From positions 1 through 13,441 of the forward strand of contig CALAKO010000136.1 of NCBI GenBank assembly GCA_937922955.1: 13,441 nt of DNA, written 5' to 3'. Under the pieces are notes generated by a model, which ran no database searches, was not told the DNA's origin, and saw only the letters and a program-made list of their open reading frames with translations. This stretch comes from an uncultured Peptococcaceae bacterium. GTDB lineage: Bacteria; Bacillota; Peptococcia; Peptococcales; Peptococcaceae. Each line of letters opens with the position of its first letter. The stretch's first letter is position 1. Below are positions 1 through 6,723 of this stretch, piece by piece. The position numbers and the translations under genes were made by a program.

Positions 1-503
1 GCGATGGAGCGTCCGCCTTCCTGGTCGAGGAGAGCGTCGATTTCGTCGAAAACGACGGTGTCGATGGTCTGGCCATTGATTTTGCGGCGGTCGAAGAGTT
101 CGAGGATGCGGCCAGGGGTGCCAACGAGAATCTGGGGTTTGCTCTTGAGCTTTTCAAGCTGGTGATTGATGTTGGCACCGCCGCCGATAAGGGCCAGGCT
201 GTAGGCGGTGTCGAGTTTTACGTTCAGATCGCGGATGACGTGGCCGATCTGTACAGCGAGCTCCTGCGTTGGTGCAACGACGAGCAGCTTATTACCGTTT
301 TCACCAGGGGTGAGCTTGCCCAAAAGAGGCAGCAGATAGGCGAGGGTTTTGCCGCTGCCAGTACGCGACTGCATGACAAGATTGCGTCCTTCGGCAATCA
401 GCGGATAGGAGGCTGTTTGAACCGGCATTGGGTTTTCTATGTGAAAGGCCTCGCGCAGCGCGGTCTGCAGCGGCGATGGCAGGTTGTCGAAAATGGTTGA
501 CAT
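1..503 (-). CDS. DEAD-box ATP-dependent RNA helicase, N-terminal part (partial, cut by window edge)
   Basis: Reading leftwards from ATG at 501-503 gives 167 codons that stay open to the window edge. The visible RecA-like domain 1 has, in order, a Q-motif region (PMPVQT, Gln29), motif I SRTGSGKT (46-53, Walker A), motif Ia PTQELA (79-84), the TPGR motif (129-132) and motif II as DEID (153-156, Walker B). This establishes an ATP-dependent RNA unwinding or remodelling enzyme of the DEAD-box family, acting in the cytoplasm. Domain 2 and the C-terminus lie outside the window, so the subtype (CshA-, CshB- or DbpA-like) cannot be assigned. An AAAGGAG ribosome binding site lies about 8 bases before the ATG. 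The gene starts 21 bases after the MBL hydrolase gene and is probably the last visible member of the same leftward operon. The Ala-to-Ile change in motif II is a tolerated position; both acidic residues are kept. Confidence 0.93.
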   Translation of the reverse strand, partial: MSTIFDNLPSPLQTALREAFHIENPMPVQTASYPLIAEGRNLVMQSRTGSGKTLAYLLPLLGKLTPGENGNKLLVVAPTQELAVQIGHVIRDLNVKLDTAYSLALIGGGANINHQLEKLKSKPQILVGTPGRILELFDRRKINGQTIDTVVFDEIDALLDQEGGRSI

Positions 504-524
504 GGTGTTCTCCTTTAAGATGGA

Positions 525-1334
525 TTATTCAGTAAGCGGAATGATGTCGAGGTCGTCCGGGGCATCCACTGGGCCATTAAAATATTGGCGCGCTTCGTTG
601 GTGTAGCGGGCTTTGCGAGTGTCGAGATCGACGTCTTCACCGTGAAAAAGGATGAGATGGCGAGCGCCAGCTTTTGCAGCATTTTTAGCGGCATCCACAA
701 CGGTAGAGTGATGGATGCGGTGTGGATGGTATTTGTCGGCTTCTGCTTCCAGGCACATGGCTTCATGAATCAGATGCTCGCTGTTCTGCACGGTGCGCAG
801 GCCAACGTCAGTCAGAGGCTCGTCGCCAAGGAAGGCGCAGTGTTCCCCATTTGTGAGCTGAGCACGCCAGCCATACTGTACCGTTTTGGCGGCGCCAGTG
901 TCAAAGAAGGTGATCGGCCATGGACCAATGGTGCAGGTTTCACCGTCACTGACCGGCCGGAAAATAATTTCTTTATCAAAATGAGCAGCGACGCTGCCAG
1001 AAACGAGCAGTTCGCAGCATTGGCGCAAAATGTTCAATACGCTGGCTTCTCCGTAAACAGTAAGCGGTGTGGTGCGTCCGCCGCGGTCAAACGTGTGACC
1101 AATTACACGCACCAGCCAGATGACACCGATGAGGTGGTCGGTGTGGCGGTGGGACACAAACAGATCGGTGATTTGATCTGGATGAATGCCGGCGCGTTCC
1201 ATTTGCAGAAGCACGCCATTGCCGCTGCCGCCGTCGGTTACAAAATAGTGGGTGTCATCGGTCAATACGACGCAGGTGGAGTAGCAATGATAGGCCAGAG
1301 CATGGCCGGTACCGAGAAAAATGAGTTTATCCAT
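525..1334 (-). CDS. RNase Z-like MBL-fold metallo-hydrolase
   Basis: The product is a 269-residue cytoplasmic metallo-beta-lactamase-fold protein of the RNase Z/ElaC superfamily. It has FLGTG near the N-terminus (6-10), the metal motif SHRHTDH (61-67: His62, His64, Asp66, His67), LGDEP (169-173, metal-bridging Asp171), HEAMC (190-194), HHST (208-211) and a C-terminal LILFH with His231. The LGDEP, HEA-C and HHST signatures fit a Firmicutes group of MBL hydrolases annotated only as metal-dependent hydrolases. It is shorter than typical RNase Z (about 300 residues), and where RNase Z has a histidine before its YGYR segment this protein has FFDTG (143-147), so tRNA 3' processing should not be assumed. 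AAGGAAGGAA upstream of ATG 1332-1334 is a good ribosome binding site. The start overlaps the end of the upstream 95-codon gene by 8 bases, which suggests translational coupling. Confidence 0.92.
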   Translation of the reverse strand: MDKLIFLGTGHALAYHCYSTCVVLTDDTHYFVTDGGSGNGVLLQMERAGIHPDQITDLFVSHRHTDHLIGVIWLVRVIGHTFDRGGRTTPLTVYGEASVLNILRQCCELLVSGSVAAHFDKEIIFRPVSDGETCTIGPWPITFFDTGAAKTVQYGWRAQLTNGEHCAFLGDEPLTDVGLRTVQNSEHLIHEAMCLEAEADKYHPHRIHHSTVVDAAKNAAKAGARHLILFHGEDVDLDTRKARYTNEARQYFNGPVDAPDDLDIIPLTE

Positions 1335-1614
1335 GAGCGTTTCCTTCCTTTACAATGGTTAATCGTAGCTTGTTGCTGCGTGGAAATTCGCGGCGAGCAA
1401 TGGGCTTGACCGCTTTGAGTACCGCTGGTCGGTCTAGGTCTTTTAGACATTGTGTTTGAAAACCGTCTTCTTCAAGACAAAATCGATCGGTATCTAGACA
1501 AGTGATGGTGAGTCCGCGGTCGCCTTTCCAGGTGCGAACCTGGAGCACTTCGCCAGGAGACATTTTTTTGAGTCGAGTTTGCAGTTCGCTTTGCAGGCTT
1601 GCAGCTGCGATCAT
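1327..1614 (-). CDS. Unrecognised 95-residue cytoplasmic protein, first gene of the leftward operon
   Basis: I do not recognise this family. The 95-residue product has no signal peptide or membrane segment. It begins with a short helical region (SLQSELQTRLKKM), followed by what looks like a beta-rich core (EVLQVRTWKGDRGLTITCLD, 22-41) and a basic C-terminal half (KPIARREFPRSNKLRLTI). Reality is supported by three things: its stop codon overlaps the start of the MBL hydrolase gene by 8 bases, an extended -10 promoter sits about 30 bases before its ATG, and reading frames on the other strand here are only shadows. The ribosome binding site is weak (GGTGG five bases before ATG 1612-1614). An internal Met18 start is possible but has no better site. 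Its fixed position upstream of an MBL nuclease-like gene and an RNA helicase hints at a nucleic-acid-related role, which is inference only. Confidence 0.72.
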   Translation of the reverse strand: MIAAASLQSELQTRLKKMSPGEVLQVRTWKGDRGLTITCLDTDRFCLEEDGFQTQCLKDLDRPAVLKAVKPIARREFPRSNKLRLTIVKEGNAHG

Positions 1615-1649
1615 TTTTCCACCAGCCTTTCGTAGTCACTTCGTGTGAT

Positions 1650-1658
1650 ATTATACCA
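1650..1658 (-). promoter_or_regulatory. Extended -10 promoter for the leftward operon
   Basis: Read on the minus strand this is TGGTATAAT: a perfect TATAAT (1650-1655) preceded by TG at the extended -10 position. There is no recognisable -35 at 16-18 bases. The predicted transcript starts near 1643, leaving a leader of about 29 bases before the ATG at 1614. This both explains expression of the leftward operon and supports the chosen start of its first gene. Confidence 0.6.
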
Positions 1659-1692
1659 TATCTTATTTGCCTCGCAGTGTATTCCATGAAAT

Positions 1693-1708
1693 TTTACATG
1701 GATTTACA
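1693..1708. repeat. TTTACA direct repeat, OmpR-family-type box
   Basis: Two exact TTTACA hexamers (1693-1698 and 1703-1708) are separated by four bases, giving a 10-bp period; the shared match extends to TTTACAT. Read on the minus strand they are TGTAAA repeats. Known boxes for OmpR-family regulators have this form: PhoP in Bacillus uses TT(A/C/T)ACA repeats and WalR uses TGTWAH-N5-TGTWAH. The site lies about 50-65 bases upstream of the predicted leftward transcription start and about 220 bases upstream of the rightward one. AT-rich DNA makes chance occurrence possible. Confidence 0.3.
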
Positions 1709-1883
1709 TATTTTATGAAAAATTATTTGTTAAGTAATGGTAAAAAACAAGGACTATTTTTAATGATGAAAAGTAAGATTATAACTGGGAAAAGAGGGGG
1801 AAATGATGTATTATGCGAAAATCAAGGGATTAAGGTTAATTTTAAGTTTGTAAATATTTGGATTTTCGGTTAAAAAATAGGTA

Positions 1884-1897
1884 AAGTGCTTGCACTT
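1884..1897. promoter_or_regulatory. Palindrome AAGTGCTTGCACTT, possible operator
   Basis: The 6-bp arms AAGTGC and GCACTT are separated by two bases, and the palindrome covers the putative -35 (TTGCAC, 1890-1895) of the promoter for the first LtaS-like gene. Placement over a -35 is typical of a repressor operator. The protein that would bind is unknown. Confidence 0.35.
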
Positions 1898-1918
1898 GAC
1901 TTAACAAAAGGGTACACT
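1890..1918 (+). promoter_or_regulatory. Putative promoter of the first LtaS-like gene
   Basis: TTGCAC (1890-1895) and TACACT (1913-1918) are separated by 17 bases, an optimal sigma-A spacing, although both hexamers are only partial matches. The overlapping TTGACT at 1896-1901 is a better -35 by sequence but is only 11 bases from this -10. Transcription would begin near 1925, which argues for translation from ATG 1987 rather than from the upstream in-frame ATG at 1936. Confidence 0.4.
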
Positions 1919-1986
1919 GTGAAGGTAATGCTACTATGTTGATGATGTGTTCAAGTTTAAACAGAAAGCGGGGCGGAGACAAAGAA

Positions 1987-4308
1987 ATGAAAGAAAAGAT
2001 CAAAGAGAAGATCAAACGCTTTCTTATTGCATATGTAAGAGTCGTAAATGATTTTGTGGATTCCGTATCTTTTCAGCGCAGTGGAAAACGAACCACGAAC
2101 GTTGCAATTTGCATCGTGTTGGCGCTGGCGGCTTTCATTACGGCAAAGTGGAATCTCTTTTTAAATCCGGCCACGGATTTCTGGGGCTGGAAGGTTATGG
2201 TAGTAGCTTATGCCTTTGCTGCTTTGATTGGCATTTTGATGGTGTTCCGTATTCATGTGGAAGAACGGTTCCGTAATAAATTTTATACGGTGATATTCTT
2301 CCTGATGCCGGTCGTTTCGATGCAGATGGTGGAATGTTATAACGGAAACTTCCTGTATATTTTTTCACCGGCAACGTTCTTTATGAACTACATGGCTTAC
2401 TTGCTGTTTTATGTGGTTGTGTTTTTCATTACAAGTCGTTTTCGCATGACGATTGCCATCGTCAATACTGTTCTGTTTATTTTTGGGATGGCAAATTATT
2501 ACGTCGATCTTTTCCGTGGAACGCCGTTGGTACCAATGGACATCCTTGCTGTTGGAACAGGGATGAATGTGGCCGCGGGGTATGACTATAAGCTGTCTTG
2601 GCAGATTGTTATGGCAGCATTGATGCTGATTCTGATTTTTGTTATGCAGCATCAGATGGTGAATATTCGTCCACAGGTGCGACGCAGCAAGATTATGGTG
2701 CGTGCAACTGCGTTGGCCTATATTCTCATCATTGCTAGTACTGTTTATGGTACAGATGTGTTGGCGGATCATGGCTTTAAACCAGATTTTTGGAATCAGA
2801 GCCGTGGTTATCACAGCAGCGGAATCTGGTATAATTTCTGTCTGAACACCAAATACTTGCATGTTTCTGAGCCAGATGGCTACACAAGCGATGGAGTGAG
2901 CGATTTGGTGCAGGATGTGATTGATCGGATTGATCCTGATCCAGACAACGAAACCTCCATCAATCTGTTGACTGGTGAGGATACGTATACTCCGAGCGGT
3001 GAAAAGCCAAACGTTATTGCTATTATGAATGAAACGTTCTCTGATCCAGGCACTTTGGGCGATTTGCAGACCAATATGGATTATCTGCCTTTCTATCACA
3101 GCCTGACGGAGAATACGATTAAAGGCACCTTGTCTGTTCCTGTTTTTGGTGCTGGCACAAGTAACTCGGAATATGAATTCTTAACTGGGAACTCGATCAG
3201 TACTCTGCCAAGTGGCAGCAGTGTGTACGAGTCCTACATTGATGGCGCACAGCCATCGCTGGTTTCCACACTGGAAAATCAAGGTTATTCGTCACTGGCG
3301 TTTCATCCATATTTTGCTGATGGGTGGAATCGTCCATCTGTCTACAACGATATGGGATTTGATGATTTTATTTCCATGGAGGATTTGATTGATCCTAATG
3401 TGGTTGCAGAGTATAAAGAGACAAATGACGAAGATGCGTTTATTGAACAGGTTGAAGCGTTGTATCCAGAGGAAGACAACATGCTCTTGCGTCGGTTCAT
3501 CAGTGATTCCTATGATTATGAAAAGGTTGAGGAAATGTATGAACAGCGCGATCCTTCTAAACCTTTCTTCCTGTTTAATGTAACCATGCAGAATCATGGC
3601 GGTTATGATCGCTCTTATCTGAACTTTAACGAAGAAATTCGTATCACCAATATGATGGGTTATTACCCTAAAGCAGAGCGGTACCTTTCCCTGTTGAAAA
3701 AATCCGATGAAGCATTGGAAGAATTGATCACTTATTTCAGTAATGTTGATGAACCAACAGTGATTGTGATGTTTGGTGACCACCAGGCGTCCGTTGAAAA
3801 TGCGTTCTATGAAGAACTTTATGGAAAATCATTGGATGATCTGACGGAGGAAGAACAGCAGAGCAGATATAATACGCCATTCATGATTTGGGCGAACTAT
3901 GATATTGATGAGGCAACTGTGGATAATATTTCTGCCAACTATTTGTCAACGCTTCTGTTGCAAGTGGCTGGTTTGGAATTGACGCCTTACAATGAATATC
4001 TGGCAGCGCTTTATCAGGAAATTCCGGTGATTGACACCGTTGGTTATCGTGGCAGTGACGGTGTGATCTATGATAAGACCGACAAAACGAGTCCATTTGC
4101 AGATTTGATTCATGGATACGACTGTATTACATACAACAATTTGTTGGATACGAAGAATAGAGACTGGACACTGTTTACACTTGATGGATTACCAATGGAA
4201 GATCCGCCAGATCCAGATGAAGATGCGACGGCATCGGATACAAACACTGATACAAATACAGAGGCTTCAACGGAGGATCCTGAGTCATTAGCTTCTGCAA
4301 ATAATTAG
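1987..4308 (+). CDS. LtaS-family lipoteichoic acid synthase-like membrane enzyme, paralogue 1
   Basis: The 773-residue product is an integral membrane enzyme with an extracytoplasmic sulfatase-fold domain. LtaS relatives transfer glycerol phosphate from phosphatidylglycerol to a growing chain. After a basic cytoplasmic N-terminus, about seven hydrophobic segments are visible between residues 38 and 260, with a conserved FRGTP loop at 176-205. The catalytic domain (about 335-720) has the metal-ligand Glu349 (IMNET), nucleophile Thr391 (GAGTSNSEYE), His440 (FHPYF), Trp447-Asn448-Arg449, His537 (QNHGGY) and Asp598-His599 (MFGDH), matching the S. aureus LtaS set Glu255, Thr300, His347, Trp354, Arg356, His416 and Asp475/His476. 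A 35-residue Asp/Thr/Glu-rich tail (739-773) is absent from paralogues 2 and 3. I chose ATG 1987 because GGCGGAG lies nine bases upstream; an in-frame ATG at 1936 would add 17 residues. Family and activity class are confident, but the exact polymer is inferred. Confidence 0.92.
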   Translation: MKEKIKEKIKRFLIAYVRVVNDFVDSVSFQRSGKRTTNVAICIVLALAAFITAKWNLFLNPATDFWGWKVMVVAYAFAALIGILMVFRIHVEERFRNKFYTVIFFLMPVVSMQMVECYNGNFLYIFSPATFFMNYMAYLLFYVVVFFITSRFRMTIAIVNTVLFIFGMANYYVDLFRGTPLVPMDILAVGTGMNVAAGYDYKLSWQIVMAALMLILIFVMQHQMVNIRPQVRRSKIMVRATALAYILIIASTVYGTDVLADHGFKPDFWNQSRGYHSSGIWYNFCLNTKYLHVSEPDGYTSDGVSDLVQDVIDRIDPDPDNETSINLLTGEDTYTPSGEKPNVIAIMNETFSDPGTLGDLQTNMDYLPFYHSLTENTIKGTLSVPVFGAGTSNSEYEFLTGNSISTLPSGSSVYESYIDGAQPSLVSTLENQGYSSLAFHPYFADGWNRPSVYNDMGFDDFISMEDLIDPNVVAEYKETNDEDAFIEQVEALYPEEDNMLLRRFISDSYDYEKVEEMYEQRDPSKPFFLFNVTMQNHGGYDRSYLNFNEEIRITNMMGYYPKAERYLSLLKKSDEALEELITYFSNVDEPTVIVMFGDHQASVENAFYEELYGKSLDDLTEEEQQSRYNTPFMIWANYDIDEATVDNISANYLSTLLLQVAGLELTPYNEYLAALYQEIPVIDTVGYRGSDGVIYDKTDKTSPFADLIHGYDCITYNNLLDTKNRDWTLFTLDGLPMEDPPDPDEDATASDTNTDTNTEASTEDPESLASANN

Positions 4309-4320
4309 AATTGACAATGA

Positions 4321-4354
4321 GGGGACGGATGTTTACGCATCCGTCTCTATTTTT
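4321..4354 (+). terminator. Terminator after LtaS-like paralogue 1
   Basis: Arms 4322-4331 (GGGACGGATG) and 4338-4347 (CATCCGTCTC) pair with one G-U around a 6-base loop. They are followed by TATTTTT. The hairpin starts 13 bases after the stop codon and ends just before the next gene's promoter elements, so the first paralogue seems to form its own transcription unit. Confidence 0.75.
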
Positions 4355-4355
4355 G

Positions 4356-4364
4356 TGATAAAAT
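4356..4364 (+). promoter_or_regulatory. Extended -10 promoter candidate for LtaS-like paralogue 2
   Basis: TGATAAAAT is an extended -10 element: TG, one base, then TAAAAT (five of six to consensus). It has no clear -35. It lies immediately after the preceding terminator, and the predicted start near 4371 leaves about 20 bases before ATG 4391, enough for the AAAGGAG ribosome binding site. The upstream in-frame GTG at 4355 falls inside this promoter, so it is not the likely start. Confidence 0.45.
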
Positions 4365-4390
4365 TTGGAAACGGAAAGGAGACAGGATAT

Positions 4391-6616
4391 ATGGAAGAAC
4401 AGCAGGAATCTCTTTCTGTCTTCACTCGGACACGTCGCAGGCTGGCCAGAGAAAAGCTTTTGTTTCGACTGGGGCCGCTTTATGTAGTACGTAGTCCTTT
4501 GCAATATATTTTGCTAGGATGGATTTTGGCGGCGGGTATGATATGGATGGCGTTGCGTGTACGATTTTTGCCTGTAGCAGATACGGCCATTACATTGATT
4601 CAATGGTGTTCTTGGCCATTGCTGATTGGTTTGGCAATTGTAGTGGGCGTTTTGTTTACGTTTCGCTTGAAAGTGCGAGGAAAAGCTGGTTTTGTACTTA
4701 GTTCCTTGATTTTCGTTTTGACACCTTTTGCGGCGTATAGCATGGTGGAGACCTTTAATGGGTTGGAAGCCTATGCTAGAAGTGCGTCTATTGTCTTTAT
4801 GAACATTGTCGCCTTTGGTTTGGTCTATCTCTTTTTTTTGGTCATTTTTGGCAATTACCGTTGGGCTATTTTGTTTGGCACCGGTCTTCTCTATCTTTTT
4901 GCAGCTGCTTGTTATTTTATTATGATTTTCCGAGGCACGCCGTTTGTTCCTTTGGATATTTTGTCATCAGGAACGGCAGCCAATGTTGCCGACAACTATG
5001 TTTTTGAGCTTTCCTGGAATTGGGCTGTTGCAACCGTCCAGTGTGGATTGATAATGGGATTTGGCTTTCAATTGGGCAGTGCTAATCTTAAACGCGTGCG
5101 TTGGAAATTAACGTTGCGTGCGTTAGCGGTGTTGGTGGTGCTGGGAGCGGTATCGATTTTTTTTAGTGAAGCGTATTTACAAGAAAAAGGGTATGCGATC
5201 TCCTATTGGAACCAAGAAGAAAGCTATGAACAATATGGGAATTGGCTGGCATTTTGTATAAATTTGAGAAATGTGTATCCAGAAAAACCAGCCAGTTATA
5301 GTGCCGACACAGTAGATAATGTCATAAGCAGTTTATTGATTGATGATGGCATTTCGCCGAAAGACGAGCGTGCTTATAATCTTTTAACAGGGGCTGCGGA
5401 TTATGAACCAAGCGATGCAACGCCCAATATTATAATGATCATGAATGAATCCTTTGCCGATTTACAATCACTGGGAAGTGGCTTTGAAACAAATATTGAT
5501 GTTATGCCATTTTTCAATAGCTTACAGGAAAACACCATTCGTGGTACTTTGCAGGTATCAGTCACTGGTGGTGGAACGGCCTGCACCGAATATGAAGTGT
5601 TGACCGGCAATGCTCAGCGTTTTTTGCCAAGTGGTGCAGTAGCGTATTCGGCAAACATTCATGATAATACCCCGTCTATGGTGTGGACATTGCGAGAGCA
5701 GGGATATCAAACAGAGGCTTTCCATCCGTACTACATCAGTGGGTGGAATCGTGAAAAAGCCTACATGTATCTTGGCTTTGAAGATTACACCTTTTTGGAA
5801 GATATTTTACCAGAAGAAATCTTGGACATGACATACAATGATCGTGTGAGTGCGGTGGAGAGCATTGATCCTGAGGATGGCGATGTGTATAATCGTGATT
5901 ACATGAGTGATCATTATGATTTCAAGCTGGTGGAAGAATTGTACGAAGCACGCAACACGGCGGAACCGTTCTTCTTGTTTAATGTAACCATCCAAAATCA
6001 TGGTGGATATACAGATGGTTGTCCGAACTTTAAAGAAAGCGTTCACATTACGGACATGGAAGGGAACTATCCTCAGGCAGAGCGCTATCTGTCATTGATG
6101 CATGCTTCCGATCAGGCTTTCGAAGAATTGATCAGTTACTTTGAAGACGTGGATGAACCGACCATTGTGGTGATGTTTGGCGACCATCAGCCAGGCGTGG
6201 AACAAGAATTTTATGAAGAACTGTATGGCGGCAAATCCCTCGATGAATTAAGTGAAGAGGAATTAATGACGCGTTTTCAGACACCGTTTGTGATCTGGGC
6301 CAATTACGACATTCCTGAAACGAATATTGGAACGATTTCAGCGAATTATTTATCCACATTGGTTATGGAAACGGCTGGTGTGAAGATGACGCAATATAAT
6401 CGCTATTTGGCCAGCCTGTATAGCCGGGTGCCAGTGATTTCCAATGTGGGCTTTCAAGATGCGAACGGCGAGAGCTCTTACAGTTGTGTTGGGACCGATT
6501 ACGAGAGTCTTATCAATGATTACCAATGTGTGGCCTATAACAATCTCTTGGATTATTCCAACAGAAACTGGAGCCTGTTTTCGCTGAGTGGTAAAGCGAT
6601 CACAACGGTTGAGTAG
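4391..6616 (+). CDS. LtaS-family lipoteichoic acid synthase-like membrane enzyme, paralogue 2
   Basis: The 741-residue product has the same architecture as its neighbours: a cytoplasmic N-terminus (MEEQQESLS), about seven hydrophobic segments, a conserved FRGTPFVPLDI loop from residue 180 and a C-terminal extracytoplasmic sulfatase-fold domain. Expected active-site residues are all present: Glu353 (IMNES), Thr396 in GGGTACTEYE, His445 (FHPYY), Trp452-Asn453-Arg454, His537 (QNHGGY) and Asp598-His599 (MFGDHQP). An active glycerol-phosphate or similar transferase is therefore likely. It differs from paralogue 1 by having Ala-Cys-Thr after the nucleophilic Thr instead of Ser-Asn-Ser, and by lacking the acidic tail. 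ATG 4391 is preceded at nine bases by AAAGGAG; a GTG at 4355 would add 12 residues but has no ribosome binding site. It is flanked on both sides by terminators, so it is probably controlled separately from genes 1 and 3. Confidence 0.92.
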   Translation: MEEQQESLSVFTRTRRRLAREKLLFRLGPLYVVRSPLQYILLGWILAAGMIWMALRVRFLPVADTAITLIQWCSWPLLIGLAIVVGVLFTFRLKVRGKAGFVLSSLIFVLTPFAAYSMVETFNGLEAYARSASIVFMNIVAFGLVYLFFLVIFGNYRWAILFGTGLLYLFAAACYFIMIFRGTPFVPLDILSSGTAANVADNYVFELSWNWAVATVQCGLIMGFGFQLGSANLKRVRWKLTLRALAVLVVLGAVSIFFSEAYLQEKGYAISYWNQEESYEQYGNWLAFCINLRNVYPEKPASYSADTVDNVISSLLIDDGISPKDERAYNLLTGAADYEPSDATPNIIMIMNESFADLQSLGSGFETNIDVMPFFNSLQENTIRGTLQVSVTGGGTACTEYEVLTGNAQRFLPSGAVAYSANIHDNTPSMVWTLREQGYQTEAFHPYYISGWNREKAYMYLGFEDYTFLEDILPEEILDMTYNDRVSAVESIDPEDGDVYNRDYMSDHYDFKLVEELYEARNTAEPFFLFNVTIQNHGGYTDGCPNFKESVHITDMEGNYPQAERYLSLMHASDQAFEELISYFEDVDEPTIVVMFGDHQPGVEQEFYEELYGGKSLDELSEEELMTRFQTPFVIWANYDIPETNIGTISANYLSTLVMETAGVKMTQYNRYLASLYSRVPVISNVGFQDANGESSYSCVGTDYESLINDYQCVAYNNLLDYSNRNWSLFSLSGKAITTVE

Positions 6617-6648
6617 ATAAAAAATGATGCATCACTTTACGGAGTCGA

Positions 6649-6657
6649 TGCTATAAA
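6649..6657 (+). promoter_or_regulatory. Extended -10 promoter candidate between paralogues 2 and 3
   Basis: TGCTATAAA is an extended -10 (TG, one base, TATAAA) without an evident -35. It lies 33 bases after the stop of paralogue 2. Transcription would start near 6664, only about 10 bases before the hairpin at 6673-6699, so transcripts for paralogue 3 would have to read through that hairpin. Confidence 0.4.
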
Positions 6658-6672
6658 TGTGAAAAAGTATTT

Positions 6673-6702
6673 AAAGGACGAAATAAAAATTCGTCCTTTT
6701 TT
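6673..6702 (+). terminator. Terminator or attenuator between paralogues 2 and 3
   Basis: Perfect 10-bp arms AAAGGACGAA (6673-6682) and TTCGTCCTTT (6690-6699) enclose a 7-base A-rich loop and end in a run of six T's (6697-6702). The structure ends directly before the ribosome binding site of paralogue 3. It can end paralogue 2 transcripts, and because the extended -10 at 6649 lies upstream, it could also attenuate transcription into paralogue 3. Confidence 0.75.
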
Positions 6703-6723
6703 ATGGGAGAGGGGAGCAGCAAT

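Larger units (their letters stand above)
1615..1986. other. AT-rich divergent intergenic region
   Basis: This 372-base stretch separates the leftward helicase operon from the first LtaS-like gene and is much richer in A+T than either flank. It contains the leftward extended -10 promoter (1650-1658), a TTTACA direct repeat (1693-1708), a palindrome over a putative -35 (1884-1897) and a rightward promoter (1890-1918). A 68-codon open frame at 1667-1873 has no ribosome binding site and a low-complexity product, so I do not treat it as a gene. Confidence 0.6.

Noticed and set aside
162..500. Plus-strand open frame of 112 codons at the left edge
   Set aside because: It is antisense to the DEAD-box helicase, whose motifs Q, I, Ia, TPGR and II are all readable on the minus strand.
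525..1334. Naming the left MBL gene as RNase Z (rnz)
   Set aside because: It is shorter than RNase Z and has FFDTG where a metal-binding His segment is expected; the motifs fit a related but separate hydrolase group.
585..1409. Long plus-strand open frame (274 codons) opposite the RNase Z-like gene
   Set aside because: It is antisense to a protein with clear MBL motifs, its own product has no family features, and there is no ribosome binding site.
1667..1873. 68-codon plus-strand frame in the AT-rich intergenic region
   Set aside because: There is no ribosome binding site, the composition is low-complexity and AT-driven, and it overlaps regulatory-looking repeats; nothing suggests coding.
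2365..3099. 244-codon minus-strand frame within LtaS-like paralogue 1
   Set aside because: It is a shadow of the sulfatase-fold gene; the product is an incoherent His/Asn-rich sequence.
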